Assembly (NCBI RefSeq): GCF_013426895.1 | Contig: NZ_AP023174.1 | Span: 186,001-250,000, forward strand | Direction of reading: 5' to 3' | DNA length: 64,000 nucleotides | From: Paraburkholderia largidicola | Lineage (GTDB): Bacteria > Pseudomonadota > Gammaproteobacteria > Burkholderiales > Burkholderiaceae | Shown here: one piece after another, positions 1 to 10,167 of the stretch | Position numbering within the stretch: position 1 is the stretch's first letter | How the letters are laid out: each line of letters begins with the position of its first letter | The notes under the pieces: generated by a model | What the model was told of the DNA's origin: nothing | Databases searched by the model: none | What the model saw: only the letters and a program-made list of their open reading frames with translations | Made by a program: the position numbers and the translations under genes

Positions 1-2932
1 CTTGATACTCGACCACCTTGCGGCCTTCCATGCGATGGAACGGCCGCTCGCCCTGCATTTGATACCAGTCTCCGATATCCGCGTCTTGCTCGACGATCTC
101 CTGATTCATGTCGAGGTAGCTTTTGAGCGTTTGCGCTGAAACACCCAGCCAAAGCGCGTGATCGTAACGACGCGAGACCTTGCCGGGCGCGAACTCGCCC
201 AGTGCCTGCTGAACAGGCAGATAGTGGTCGTCCGCTGCCTCGCCAGGCAGGGCGAGGCGCATTTCGGGCAGGCTCAGATCATCGAACAGATTGGCTGGAA
301 TGTAGTCGGGCAGGGGATGGCCCGCGCTGTAGTCGGGATGCGCCGAGTCCTTGCCCAGCCAGTTCATCTGCAGACGACGCATGGCAGTGGGCACCGCACC
401 GAGCAGTAAAGGGCGCGGATGGTTCCACAGCAGCACATTTAAGTCTTCGCGCGGGATCGCAAGGCGTTTCTGCAGCGAAGCAGCAAGGCGCTCGCCCGCA
501 TCCTGGCGGATTAGGACGTGTTTGAGAAGGTCGTGGAGACGCTTGTGAGCGAGACGCGTCTTCAACCAGTACCAGCCCGATGTTTCCAGGTTCTCGCCCC
601 GATGCCAGCCTTTCGGCGCGAGTTGCTTCGCCTTGATCCGTAATGCGTTGTGCTGCGCGGAGATTTTCGCGGGCTGAGTGCTTTTGAGGACCTCCCTGAG
701 CTCGCGAAGGTTATGCGGCTCCCAGTGTTTCAGCAGGGCTTCATCGGGCGGCCCTTTCATATCACGCCAGACGTAGATTCCGAGCGGGTCCGTGTGCGTC
801 ATATCGCCGAGCTCATCGAGCAGCGCATAGACCGACTGCATGCGTTGCACGTAGCGATTCGAAAGCGGTAACTGACGCGCCGGCAGCTCGGGATCGAAAA
901 GCGTATCGTAGGCCTGATATGCGAGACGGTCCCGGCCGTAGTCGGTCAGCACGATCATCGTCCACGGGCGCATGTGACGCGTGCGGCCCGCCCGTCCCTT
1001 GCGCTGCAGGAACGAGGCAATGTCGCGCGGCGCTTTATGTTGCACGACCACGCCGACGGCCGGATCGTCGAAGCCGACCTCAAGTGCAGCGGTAGCCACC
1101 ACGACTTCGCTGGCAGCGCTGACGCCGGAGTCGAGTGCCGTCGTGCGCGCAATTTCGAGCCGCGTTTCTAGCTTGTGACCGATATTCTCTGGCACACGCC
1201 AATCCTGGCCGCCATCGTAGCGGCGGTTCTGCTCGAGGCTTGAACGCAGCCGGGCAAGACCGCCCTCGGGATAACGCGATGTATTCGGGTGGCCAGAGAA
1301 ATGGCGGCCTTCCGCATCCAGAAGGTTGCGGAACAGGCGGTTGGCTGCATCCAGTTGATCTGTGAAGGCGAACGCGCGCCATCCGAAGAACGGGTTGCTG
1401 GTCTTGTCGAATCGATTGCGCGGGTCGAGCAGACGCGCTGAGAGCATCAGCGTCTGGATGGTTGTTGACAGAAGCGCGGCCTGAGACACCGGATCGCCGC
1501 GAAGAGCGAGCAGATACTCCGCGCCTTCATCGATGATGTCATTCTCCAGCGGCTTGATCTCCTGGACCACGGAATCATCCAGCCCCGTGAGACTGGCGAA
1601 AAAGCGCCGGCCTTCAGAGATGGTCGCGGAGAGGCCGACGAAACTCGAGCGTCTGCCGCTCGCGCTCCACCATCGGCGCATCAGATACGCGACCTGTGCG
1701 CCGTAGGTGCCGGAGTACAGATGCACCTCGTCCATGAGCACGAGGCTAGGCGCTTCGAGCGCCTTCGGACCGATGCCGAAGAGATGACGCAACTGCGGGT
1801 TGGATAAGTGGCGGTTGAGCATCTCCACCGACGTGAACAGCACATCGGGCGGCTCTTTTGCCATGGCTTCACGCGTAAATGCAAGCCGGTCCGATTCGAC
1901 ACAATGTCCGCACGACTTGCAGACGAGCCGGTCACGTGCCAGTTCCTTGTCTTCGGCGCGGACGACCATCTCTCCGCCGCAACCAGGCTTGGGGCAGGTG
2001 AAGAACGGGCAGATGGATTCGCGTCCATTGGATCGCCAGCCGCTCTGCTTGAGCGCGCTATGACGGGTTCCGGGCGTTTCGCCGTACAGTACGCCGACTC
2101 GCAGTGGTGCGCCGCCGCGGCTCGAGATCCAGTCATCGAACTTGCCGCACTGTTCGTAGACCTCGGCTAGTTGATCCTTGAGCAACTCGTTACGTGGATA
2201 CAGCGCGAGGACCCGAACCGACGACTTTGGCGACTCCACCCGCTGCCGGGCGATCCACGCGAGCGCCGGCAGATAGAAGGCGAGCGTCTTGCCGCTACCG
2301 GTGCCCGCCGAGACTAGAGTGCCCGCTCGCACGCGATGGTGCAGGCCATCCAGAATGCGCGCGGCGGCATCGACTTGAAAGCGCGACATGCCTGCATTTG
2401 GCGGCATCTGGTCGAGCCAGTGCGCGACGGCCGAACGCAACAGGGGATCGGTCACGGCCGTGTCGATGACGCTCATCACCGCATCGCGCCGCTGATCGCG
2501 TTTTGGGTAACGGCGGGCGCGGCGCAGGAAGCGGTAGTCCGCGACCAGCGTCGGTGCTGAGGTCCATTGAGTCGGCCCCGCGTGTTGCGGAAACATCTGG
2601 CGCAGCCGCGCGATAAGGCGTACGCCTTCGGCCATACGCGTGCGCCAGCGCGGGCTATGGTCACCCGAGCCGGTATGCGAATGCGGTATTTCGAATATCA
2701 TGCGGAGCGCGACGAGCTGGTCCCGCAAGTCACGCGCGGTGGCGATATTGCAAGCCACGTCGTAACGCAGTTCGGAGTTCCGTTTATCGTTGAGGACACG
2801 GTTCAGTGCCTCGTACACTTCATCATCCCCGAGCGCATTGTCGACCAGCCCCCAGACGAGCGCACGCGCCTCGATCTGCTCCAGTTCGTCGAGTGCGCGT
2901 TCTGCCAACGTGAGATCGGGAGTCAGCGCCAT
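1..2932 (-). CDS. dpdJ: DpdJ-like DEVH helicase (3' end beyond window)
   Basis: This superfamily 2 helicase is open from the ATG at 2932 to base 1, at least 977 residues, and it has no stop in the window. I translated it by hand. Walker A reads AGTGSGKT near residue 210, the Walker B box is DEVH near residue 400, followed by an SAT motif, and motif VI is QRKGRAGR near residue 644. Between motifs I and II there is a cysteine cluster, with a CPKPGC-type pair and a later CKSCGHC, which looks like a zinc ribbon. The start overlaps the dpdI stop by 10 bases, and it is the last of six coupled genes. DpdJ is the DEAD/DEAH helicase of the Dpd cluster and acts with DpdE-I and K to restrict DNA lacking 7-deazaguanine modification. 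The name rests on gene order and domains; a generic defence helicase is the alternative. Confidence 0.72.
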   Translation of the reverse strand, partial: MALTPDLTLAERALDELEQIEARALVWGLVDNALGDDEVYEALNRVLNDKRNSELRYDVACNIATARDLRDQLVALRMIFEIPHSHTGSGDHSPRWRTRMAEGVRLIARLRQMFPQHAGPTQWTSAPTLVADYRFLRRARRYPKRDQRRDAVMSVIDTAVTDPLLRSAVAHWLDQMPPNAGMSRFQVDAAARILDGLHHRVRAGTLVSAGTGSGKTLAFYLPALAWIARQRVESPKSSVRVLALYPRNELLKDQLAEVYEQCGKFDDWISSRGGAPLRVGVLYGETPGTRHSALKQSGWRSNGRESICPFFTCPKPGCGGEMVVRAEDKELARDRLVCKSCGHCVESDRLAFTREAMAKEPPDVLFTSVEMLNRHLSNPQLRHLFGIGPKALEAPSLVLMDEVHLYSGTYGAQVAYLMRRWWSASGRRSSFVGLSATISEGRRFFASLTGLDDSVVQEIKPLENDIIDEGAEYLLALRGDPVSQAALLSTTIQTLMLSARLLDPRNRFDKTSNPFFGWRAFAFTDQLDAANRLFRNLLDAEGRHFSGHPNTSRYPEGGLARLRSSLEQNRRYDGGQDWRVPENIGHKLETRLEIARTTALDSGVSAASEVVVATAALEVGFDDPAVGVVVQHKAPRDIASFLQRKGRAGRTRHMRPWTMIVLTDYGRDRLAYQAYDTLFDPELPARQLPLSNRYVQRMQSVYALLDELGDMTHTDPLGIYVWRDMKGPPDEALLKHWEPHNLRELREVLKSTQPAKISAQHNALRIKAKQLAPKGWHRGENLETSGWYWLKTRLAHKRLHDLLKHVLIRQDAGERLAASLQKRLAIPREDLNVLLWNHPRPLLLGAVPTAMRRLQMNWLGKDSAHPDYSAGHPLPDYIPANLFDDLSLPEMRLALPGEAADDHYLPVQQALGEFAPGKVSRRYDHALWLGVSAQTLKSYLDMNQEIVEQDADIGDWYQMQGERPFHRMEGRKVVEYQ

Positions 2933-3669
2933 GTGCCCACCGTGCGGGTACGGATGACGAAGCGAGAGGTGTCGTCGTATTGTCGGAGCCAGATGAGAAC
3001 TTCCTCGGTGAGGAGATCGAGCGCGGCGCCGTCTGCCTCCATTGCTTTGAAGAACAATTTGACGGACTGAGGCGTAGGCGTCAGCGTCGAGACAATCTTG
3101 CGTAATTCCTCGACGTGTTGGCGCAGCGCGTCCGCCGATCGGGTATCGGGAGGCATGGCAGCGCTCTTGAGCGAAGCGTACAGAGTGTATACCTCGCGAT
3201 ATCGGGCGAGTGCCTGCTTGTTGCCGGGAGTCTCCGGTTCGCGTGCAAGCAGCGCCGAGGAGGCTTCCGGTTCACCGAGATCACGGATCAACGCGCGCCA
3301 GCTTGCGCGGATAGCATCGCTGCTCAGGCTGTTGGCTTTGTCGGCCTGGGCCAGTAGTCGTATCCAGAACTCATCGCGTGACAATGCATCGACGCCGTCG
3401 CTTTTGCTGAGCCGTTCGCGCGCTTCCGCGCATAGAGCTCGCGTTGCCTCGTCGGCGCTTGCAAGCTCGGCCAGTTTGGATGCGGGCGGCGCAAGGTAGC
3501 CGGACTTCACGTGCAGTTCAGCGCGCTTTTCCTTGCGGCGGGACCATTCGGCCGAACGGTTCTGAATGGCCGACAAGTGAGAACGTAGCTGATTGGTACG
3601 GATGACTTGATCGAGTCCGGTTCGTGTCAGTTGAGCCTGTTCGAGCAGTGTTGGCATCATTCCTCCCAA
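2923..3669 (-). CDS. dpdI: DpdI-like protein of unknown function
   Basis: This 248-residue protein is rich in charged residues and predicted helix, with no catalytic motif I recognise and no signal peptide or membrane segment. It sits between the ATPase gene (overlap 13 bases at 3657-3669) and the DEVH helicase gene (overlap 10 bases at 2923-2932), so it is almost certainly co-translated with them. In the Dpd cluster the gene between dpdH and dpdJ is dpdI, a required partner of the restriction half whose biochemistry is not established. The assignment rests on position, size and neighbours rather than on any motif in the protein. Confidence 0.6.
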   Translation of the reverse strand: MGGMMPTLLEQAQLTRTGLDQVIRTNQLRSHLSAIQNRSAEWSRRKEKRAELHVKSGYLAPPASKLAELASADEATRALCAEARERLSKSDGVDALSRDEFWIRLLAQADKANSLSSDAIRASWRALIRDLGEPEASSALLAREPETPGNKQALARYREVYTLYASLKSAAMPPDTRSADALRQHVEELRKIVSTLTPTPQSVKLFFKAMEADGAALDLLTEEVLIWLRQYDDTSRFVIRTRTVGTWR

Positions 3670-6600
3670 GCCAGATCGCGGAAGAGGGCGTCATGCGCTT
3701 GGACGGCTGCCTGATCGTCGATCGAACTGGTCTGTGCTTTGATGGATTTGTCGAGGTCAATGAAGAAGCGCCGAAGCAGGGCGACTTCCTTGTAGATTGT
3801 GATGAGTTGCGGCAACGGGACGAGCGAGAGGGCCGCCAGTTTCTGATGCGTTTCCCAGTTCGCGTCGACGGGCTGTACTTTTCGCAGACGTTGGATCGCC
3901 TGATCGAGCGGCTCGGCCGCCAGACGATCCACCGCACCGCGCACTTCGCTCAGCGCAACGGAGCCAGTCGGCCAAGCGGGCGTCTGACTCGCCTGATCCA
4001 CTATCGCGCACATTTCGTCTCGCCATGCAACGCGTGCATGGTCTTCGGCGAAAGCCGCGGCAGCTTCCTGCAAATACAGGTCGACTGCCGTTGCGAGGTC
4101 TCGCACGATCATATCGACGGCTTGCGGCTCAAGTCGGTCAAGCATATCCTGCACTTCATTGCCAGCCTCGCCATTGCCGTTGAGTACGAACACCCAGCGA
4201 TCCTGAACTTCCTGCTTAATGGCCTGGCGGAAACGTTCGTTGTCGATGGCCAGCACCTTGCCGCCGTCACCCTGATAGCACGATAAGTAGCGGCGCAGGC
4301 GCTCCTGCAGTCGGGGGCGCGTGTCAGTCGCCAGTTTCCGGGTCGTCATCGCTCTGCGCACTTGTTGCGAAAGATCATCGACCGCGACGGCGATTTCCTT
4401 AGGTGCATCGGCAAGCAAGTCCCGCAGACTGGGGTTGTCTGCACGCGTGGTCACGCCGAGCAGCAAATCTTGTCGATGCAGTGTGAGCGCGGCAATCCCA
4501 GTGTCGCGGACGGCCTCATCGAGCACCATGTCGAGTATCTGATGTTCAAGCCGTTCCAGTAACGTGTTGGCTGCGGCATAGTCTGTTTCCCCGTTGGGAT
4601 AGGACCAGGATTTCCCATTGCTGTCCCAACGGTCGAGCGCTTTCAGGCCGGCGATGACAGTCGGCGAAATAGGCACGTCCGGCGGCGAAACTTCAATCTT
4701 CAAGCCCTTGGTGGGATTGCTGATCGTGCTGGCGGGCGGAAGCCAGAACCAGTCCCGGTTGACTTCCTGCCCGCTCAGGCAGTAGTCGCCGAAGTTCATC
4801 CGCTTGTTCAGAGCATCGGCGAGCAGGGTGCGCGTTCTGACCGGATACGTTCTGATCAGGCGCGTGTTCTGGTCCCACAACTCGAGCGCCTGTGCATATG
4901 GGCTTTCCGCCGGTTCGGGCGGTGGTGGCGGTGGCGGGGGTGGTGGCGCCACTTTGCCGCCTCGATGCGGATCTGGATCGACCGGTACGGGTTTGGGCGT
5001 CACGACCGCATCGAAAGGCCATGGCAGCGAGAACGCGTCGAACACGTTGCGCGTGGCTGGTGGGGCTGTATCGAGCGTGTTGGGATTACCACCCCAGTGA
5101 GCGAGCCCCGATGTCACTCGACCGAGTTGTTCGGGTGTCAGACCTTGATAAGTCAAACCGACGCTCACTGCGGACAGTAGCTTTGGATTGCGGAAGTTGG
5201 CGGGAGGAAAGCCGGCAGCCTCGAAGGTAAAGCGCTGACTGAGCGTGCTGCTCAATACCTCGTTGATGTAGGCGCGGGGATTGAATGTCCAGGCGTCGCC
5301 GATTTTGAGGACGCTCGCAGCTAGCGATTTGATCGCGGCGACATTGAACGGAAAGAGGCTATAACCTGATTCACTGCTCCCGAACGACGCCAATTTTTCC
5401 GACCAGGCCGCGTCCAGCGTGGGATCGAATTTGGGCACCCACGAATAGAGATCGTCCCGGTTGGGAGCCACCGTGTTGAAACGCCGCTTCAAATGAGCGA
5501 TACCGTGGCGGGCTGCGTTGAGGTAGCGTCCCGTGAACTCGACCAGCAGACGCGTGACGGTTTCCTCGTCGATGCCTTCGCTCGGCACGACCCATTGCTC
5601 CCGCGCGCGCGTCAGCACGGTCTGCCGGCCTGCAAGGAAACCATCCGTAACAGCCACTGCCGTGCGGATCGGGGCGCGCACGCGCACGCCCTTCTCGTCG
5701 CTCTCGGCGATCATGATGTCCAGCAAGGGTTGCTGAATGCCTGAGAGGGCCGCCAGATCCTCGATGAGCAGCACCAGTTCCTTGCCGTCCGCGAGCAATT
5801 CTCGTCGAATCTCGTCGACGACCTCCTGAATAGTGCGTTGATTCAGCGCTTCTGTGAATCGGAAAATGGTGCGTAGAGCCGAGTCCAGCACTTCCTGCAG
5901 CACTTCCGCGGCGATGCCGCGAGCGGCGCCGTTCGAACTGGCCAGGAACGCGAGCGCTTGGCCCACGGTCCGGCGCAGTTCCATGCTTGCGACGGCTGCA
6001 GGTGGTTCGAAGTCCGCGATCTGGAATTGCCGGCGCGCGGGGTCAGACGTGCCGCTGAGGCTTGCATCGACGATTCTCAACAAAACGTCCCGAAACCACT
6101 GATCGCGAATCTCGGGGTCACGGATCATATCGCGCACTCGGTTCGCAGCGACGATGCGAGGTCCGAGCGTTCGGTCGCCGCTCGCGCGAATTTGCTCCTC
6201 CACTTGCGCCGCGTAGGGGCCGAGTTCCTCGGCGAGCGCGGTCGCGAGAAGTTCGGCCGCGCGTGGCGGGTCGAGCGACTCCACCGCGCGACTCAGGTCC
6301 GCCCGCAGCGCGTCGTATCGTGCGCCGCTCAGCGGGGCGAGAATCCGTTCGACTACTTCGCGAAGACTCGCCGTCTTCGGAATCGGAACCACGACTAGAT
6401 CTTTGCGGCGCGGATGGCGATCGAGTTGCGCCCCGAGCCAGCGGATCATGTGCGATTTGCCGACGCCAGACGCGCCGGTAATCGCAATGATGACCGAGCT
6501 GCCGTCGTTGACGGGGCGCATGAGCGAGTCGAGCAGGTCGACTTCAGACGCATCCACTTCATTCCCGGCCTGAGCGGAGCGTCGCTTCAGCGTGATGGGC

Positions 6601-6704
6601 AAGTGTACTGCGAGCAACAGCGCCTGATCTACCGTTTCGGCTTCGGTGCGGAGACATTCCTCCACATGTTCACCGGTGGGCCAGAATTCGATCAAAGGGT
6701 TCAT
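3657..6704 (-). CDS. dpdH: DpdH-like P-loop ATPase
   Basis: This is a large cytoplasmic ATPase of 1015 residues. Walker A GASGVGKS is at residues 77-84, and a Walker B-like stretch ending LIED lies near residues 313-316, giving a STAND/AAA-type N-terminal half. A run of ten or more prolines near residues 585-596 (bases about 4919-4950) separates it from a long, mostly helical C-terminal half with no motif I know. The frame stays open upstream to 6935, but the ATG at 6704 is the start I choose: it overlaps the dpdG stop as ATGA, as elsewhere in this operon, and the upstream reading is arginine-rich shadow of dpdG. DpdH is the ATP-binding member of the Dpd restriction genes and probably powers or signals within the complex. 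Confidence 0.7.
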   Translation of the reverse strand: MNPLIEFWPTGEHVEECLRTEAETVDQALLLAVHLPITLKRRSAQAGNEVDASEVDLLDSLMRPVNDGSSVIIAITGASGVGKSHMIRWLGAQLDRHPRRKDLVVVPIPKTASLREVVERILAPLSGARYDALRADLSRAVESLDPPRAAELLATALAEELGPYAAQVEEQIRASGDRTLGPRIVAANRVRDMIRDPEIRDQWFRDVLLRIVDASLSGTSDPARRQFQIADFEPPAAVASMELRRTVGQALAFLASSNGAARGIAAEVLQEVLDSALRTIFRFTEALNQRTIQEVVDEIRRELLADGKELVLLIEDLAALSGIQQPLLDIMIAESDEKGVRVRAPIRTAVAVTDGFLAGRQTVLTRAREQWVVPSEGIDEETVTRLLVEFTGRYLNAARHGIAHLKRRFNTVAPNRDDLYSWVPKFDPTLDAAWSEKLASFGSSESGYSLFPFNVAAIKSLAASVLKIGDAWTFNPRAYINEVLSSTLSQRFTFEAAGFPPANFRNPKLLSAVSVGLTYQGLTPEQLGRVTSGLAHWGGNPNTLDTAPPATRNVFDAFSLPWPFDAVVTPKPVPVDPDPHRGGKVAPPPPPPPPPPEPAESPYAQALELWDQNTRLIRTYPVRTRTLLADALNKRMNFGDYCLSGQEVNRDWFWLPPASTISNPTKGLKIEVSPPDVPISPTVIAGLKALDRWDSNGKSWSYPNGETDYAAANTLLERLEHQILDMVLDEAVRDTGIAALTLHRQDLLLGVTTRADNPSLRDLLADAPKEIAVAVDDLSQQVRRAMTTRKLATDTRPRLQERLRRYLSCYQGDGGKVLAIDNERFRQAIKQEVQDRWVFVLNGNGEAGNEVQDMLDRLEPQAVDMIVRDLATAVDLYLQEAAAAFAEDHARVAWRDEMCAIVDQASQTPAWPTGSVALSEVRGAVDRLAAEPLDQAIQRLRKVQPVDANWETHQKLAALSLVPLPQLITIYKEVALLRRFFIDLDKSIKAQTSSIDDQAAVQAHDALFRDLAWEE

Positions 6705-7597
6705 CGGACGGCTCCTGCGCTGGGTCTTGCGATCCACTGAAAACTCATGTCGGCGCGCATGCCGTTCACACCGGTAAGAACGATAGAACTGCCGACGTCG
6801 GCGCGACGCTGCAACAGCAGGTCTCCTGATCCGCGCAAATTGAGCAAAGCCCTGGACAATGCAGTGCTGAGTTGACCCGCCTGTAACGGCGCGAGTGCGT
6901 TGCCGTCCACGGAGGAGAGGACTTCTTGCCTCCACATGCCACGGTCGAGTACGGGCAGGGCCTGCGCGAGTTTGTCGACAAACTGGGTCGCGTCGATGTC
7001 TTCGCCTTCTCCCAGGATCTTGGGCAAGACATCACGTATTGCGACGGTGGGATCGATGTCCGCAAACGGCTGCTGGCTGAAGCCGAGGAAGCGCGCCCAG
7101 TATTGCAAACCAGTGCGTCGAGTCGGGTTGCGGAACAGCAATCGCTCGGACTCTCCCATTTGCTGAACTTCCAGCGCCTCGAACTGGCTAAAGCCGGTTC
7201 GATACACGTCCTGAGCGAGCATCCATGCAAGGGAACGGGTGAGGTCCGCTGCGGCCGCGCCTTCGGACATCCAGAACTCCCCATTGTTTTCTGCAGCCAT
7301 GACGCGCGCACAGGCAGTCCGGCGCGTGAACGCAAGCAGGTCCTTTGCGCCGTCGCGGCGGCTGGCAGGACGCTCTGTTACGGTGATCGCACCGTCGACT
7401 TCCTGAAATAGTCCCAGCGCCGTCCAGCGCAACAGCGTGCCGCGCGCCAGTTTTCCAGCATCGGAAACCAGAGCGGGCGGCGCGACGGCATCGAGCAAGG
7501 CTTCGCGGGGAATTGGTTTGATCGCACGCAGGACCGTGGCGTGCAGCTGGACTAGGATGTTCGGCAGCCCGTCGTTGGTGAGATTCAGTAGGCTCAT
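6701..7597 (-). CDS. dpdG: DpdG-like protein
   Basis: This 298-residue cytoplasmic protein has no P-loop, nuclease or methylase motif that I can identify. It starts inside the dpdF stop (ATGA, 7594-7597) and ends inside the dpdH start (ATGA, 6701-6704), so three consecutive genes are coupled by four-base overlaps. In the Dpd cluster a protein of this size lies between the RecQ-like DpdF and the ATPase DpdH. The first 70 residues could form a winged-helix-like fold, but that is a guess from helix and strand spacing. The name is inferred from position. Confidence 0.62.
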   Translation of the reverse strand: MSLLNLTNDGLPNILVQLHATVLRAIKPIPREALLDAVAPPALVSDAGKLARGTLLRWTALGLFQEVDGAITVTERPASRRDGAKDLLAFTRRTACARVMAAENNGEFWMSEGAAAADLTRSLAWMLAQDVYRTGFSQFEALEVQQMGESERLLFRNPTRRTGLQYWARFLGFSQQPFADIDPTVAIRDVLPKILGEGEDIDATQFVDKLAQALPVLDRGMWRQEVLSSVDGNALAPLQAGQLSTALSRALLNLRGSGDLLLQRRADVGSSIVLTGVNGMRADMSFQWIARPSAGAVR

Positions 7598-10167
7598 AGG
7601 GTCAATGCCCGGATCAGGGACTGTTCATCGGTATGCGGAAGTACGCTTGACCATAGACGGTCGGGGCGATCCGGATCTCGAGCAGAATTGGGAAGAAGCA
7701 CGACAGTCATCGCACAGGGCGACGTTTTCAAAGCCAAACTTAGGGAGTGACCGATTGATTCGGAAGACAAAATGACGATCCGTACTTCATGTTCGGCGCC
7801 ATCCAGGCCGTCGGGCCGGGCTGGATCGAACAAGTCGATGAATGCATCGGAGCGCAGGCGTCGCAAGCGCGCCCGCATCGAGTTCAGCGCGACATCCTGC
7901 GTCTCACGCTCGAGCGCGATCGTGTGTGGCTTCAAAGTGCTGACGAGCGCGTCGAGGACGTTTGTGGTCGACTGTTGCAGAACACGAGAAACGTCATCCA
8001 CTACGATGAATGACAGATTGCCATACACGCGAGGGACGCCCCGCAATGCGTTCGGAACATCTGGTCTCCGCGAAAAGATGTCCAGTCGAGCAACGAACGG
8101 TGACGGTGCCACCGGCTTGCGCGGTCGCTCGGACCAGTGATGGTTGCAACCTCCGCAATAAGGACGAACCGGAGCGAAAACCGTATGCAGCGCGACCCGA
8201 TAGAGTTCACTCAGGGCGTCTTCTACCTTCCGTTCATTGCGGGCGATCGACAGCATCAACTCCATGCCCTTGTTGTTGGCGGACCGCGCGTCACTTCGAG
8301 CGCGCTGCATTTGCTGATCGAAAGTCGCTCTCGCCAGATGGCCTGCATTGGAGAGGCGTACCGCTGCATACGTAACGGTCGTTTCGGATTCTTCGAGGTC
8401 ACTATCAGGTTTGCCGAATCTGTCCGGCGGAACCGTGGATAGTGCTGTTATATCGATTAAGCCAGCGCACGCCATGAGATTGAGCGTGCGGAGATTCCAT
8501 TCGAGATTGGTTGAACCTTGAACATTTAGCGCCGGACGGAGCCGGCGCAGATCCACCCAAGTCTGGTCGCCTTCGGCGTCACGGGCAACCGGACGCTCGA
8601 TCATCATGCTCCAGCGCTCGAAGGCGATTTCGTTGCCAACGTAGCGTGGCGCTGCGAGCCCTTGCGCCTGCTGGATATCCTCCTGTGTGTAGAGCAGCAG
8701 ACTGGCGGACGCGATGCCGTCACGCCCGCCGCGCCCGACCTCCTGATAGAAGCGGTCCAGCGATTCCGGCAGCGTCGCGTGGACGATGGTGCGGACATCA
8801 CTCTTGTCGACGCCGACGCCGAACGCGGAAGTGGCGATCATGCCGTCCAACTCATCTCGTTTCCATTGCGCGAGCAGCGTTTTTCGCGCGCTTGCACCCG
8901 TTTCGCCAGTGAACTGCGCGATGCGTTCGAAGCCATCTTCGAGGAGTATTCCTAGCCACTGCTCGGCCTCGTCGGGCCGTGTGACATAGAGGATGAACGG
9001 GCGCGGCGCTAATCTGAGTGCCTCGACGACACGTTGCTTCCGTTCGGCGAGCGTTGCACAGAAATGAGTTGCGTAACGCGGCTCTGGCCGGAGGTAGACG
9101 GCAGAAATGAGCCTGGTCTTCTCAGGCGGTCCGAACTGGCGTTGCAGCACTTCGATAGTGTGCGAGGTGAGCGTCGCAGACGCGAGCACGACTCGGATCG
9201 AGCGCGGCGCCATGCTGCGCAGGCGTGAAATTAGCGCGGGAAGAAGTTGAAACGCTGGCCGGAAGCCACTGCCCCAAGTAACGACGAGATGTGCTTCATC
9301 CACGACGACGTGAGTAAGACGCCCCGCTTTCGCACAGTCTTCTAGCAAGCCTCGCAGCGAGCCGGTTGCTGCCTCGGGCGAGGTGAACAGCACACGCTGA
9401 GTGCCATTATTCATCGCACGAAACACTGCGGTGCGCTCGTCCGGGCTGAGGCCGCCGTGATACGCGAGCGGCTTCTCCTGCCAGTTGACGTCTTCTCTGC
9501 GGAAGAACTCGGCCATGCGCTCGCCCTGATCGATTGCCAGCGCGACGGTGGGCACAATCGCCAGCGTGACATGGCCTTCACCGTTCAAAAGTGGCGGCAA
9601 TTGGGCCAGCAATGATTTGCCGCTCCCCGTCGGCAGCGCGGCGATTAGCGTGATGTCGGAAGGCATGTGAAGGAGGCTGCGCACGGCCTCGCGCTGACCA
9701 GCGCCGGTGAAGAACGGCAATCCCAGCGCGTCGCCGACGACGGGCTCCGCTGCGATCCATTTGCGGTCGAGCGCCTGAGTTTCGACTAGCACGTCGTCGA
9801 ACAGGTCGCTCTGCTTGCCCAACCAGCTTAGCCGGGGACTTTGTGCGCGAATCTCGAAACGGCGCTCGAAAGCGATCACCTGGAACTGAGCTGCTTCCCA
9901 CGCGTGGCGATCCGGCCATATCGGTCCACTTGGCACGCTCAGCCATTGCGCCCCGCCGCGGTGGGTATGCAGCAGTAACCACTGCCGCAGTAAGGCCGCC
10001 AATTCGACGTGCGAGCGGTGCGCATGACCATCGACATATCGCAGCAGTACTTGTCGGAGGCGCTCGAGCAAACCTGTGGCCTGATGCGTTGTCAGAATCT
10101 GATCGGCCCGCCCCCAATCCGCTAGACACTCCTTGAGTTCGGCGTCACCGAAGAAATCGCGCTTCAT
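7594..10167 (-). CDS. dpdF: DpdF-like RecQ-family helicase
   Basis: This ATP-dependent DNA helicase has 857 residues. Residues 175-185 contain the Walker A LPTGSGKS, DEAH is at 290-293, followed by ASATL (motif III), and the motif V/VI region reads FGVGVDKSDV and then QEVGRGGRDG, which is typical of RecQ enzymes. A short Cys cluster (CGGC) near residue 670 could bind metal. The classical RQC and HRDC domains are not obvious; instead there is a 170-residue N-terminal extension and a long unknown C-terminus. The ATG at 10,167 overlaps the dpdE stop by four bases. In Dpd clusters DpdF is the RecQ-like helicase of the restriction arm, presumably unwinding or translocating unmodified DNA. Confidence 0.78.
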   Translation of the reverse strand: MKRDFFGDAELKECLADWGRADQILTTHQATGLLERLRQVLLRYVDGHAHRSHVELAALLRQWLLLHTHRGGAQWLSVPSGPIWPDRHAWEAAQFQVIAFERRFEIRAQSPRLSWLGKQSDLFDDVLVETQALDRKWIAAEPVVGDALGLPFFTGAGQREAVRSLLHMPSDITLIAALPTGSGKSLLAQLPPLLNGEGHVTLAIVPTVALAIDQGERMAEFFRREDVNWQEKPLAYHGGLSPDERTAVFRAMNNGTQRVLFTSPEAATGSLRGLLEDCAKAGRLTHVVVDEAHLVVTWGSGFRPAFQLLPALISRLRSMAPRSIRVVLASATLTSHTIEVLQRQFGPPEKTRLISAVYLRPEPRYATHFCATLAERKQRVVEALRLAPRPFILYVTRPDEAEQWLGILLEDGFERIAQFTGETGASARKTLLAQWKRDELDGMIATSAFGVGVDKSDVRTIVHATLPESLDRFYQEVGRGGRDGIASASLLLYTQEDIQQAQGLAAPRYVGNEIAFERWSMMIERPVARDAEGDQTWVDLRRLRPALNVQGSTNLEWNLRTLNLMACAGLIDITALSTVPPDRFGKPDSDLEESETTVTYAAVRLSNAGHLARATFDQQMQRARSDARSANNKGMELMLSIARNERKVEDALSELYRVALHTVFAPVRPYCGGCNHHWSERPRKPVAPSPFVARLDIFSRRPDVPNALRGVPRVYGNLSFIVVDDVSRVLQQSTTNVLDALVSTLKPHTIALERETQDVALNSMRARLRRLRSDAFIDLFDPARPDGLDGAEHEVRIVILSSESIGHSLSLALKTSPCAMTVVLLPNSARDPDRPDRLWSSVLPHTDEQSLIRALTL

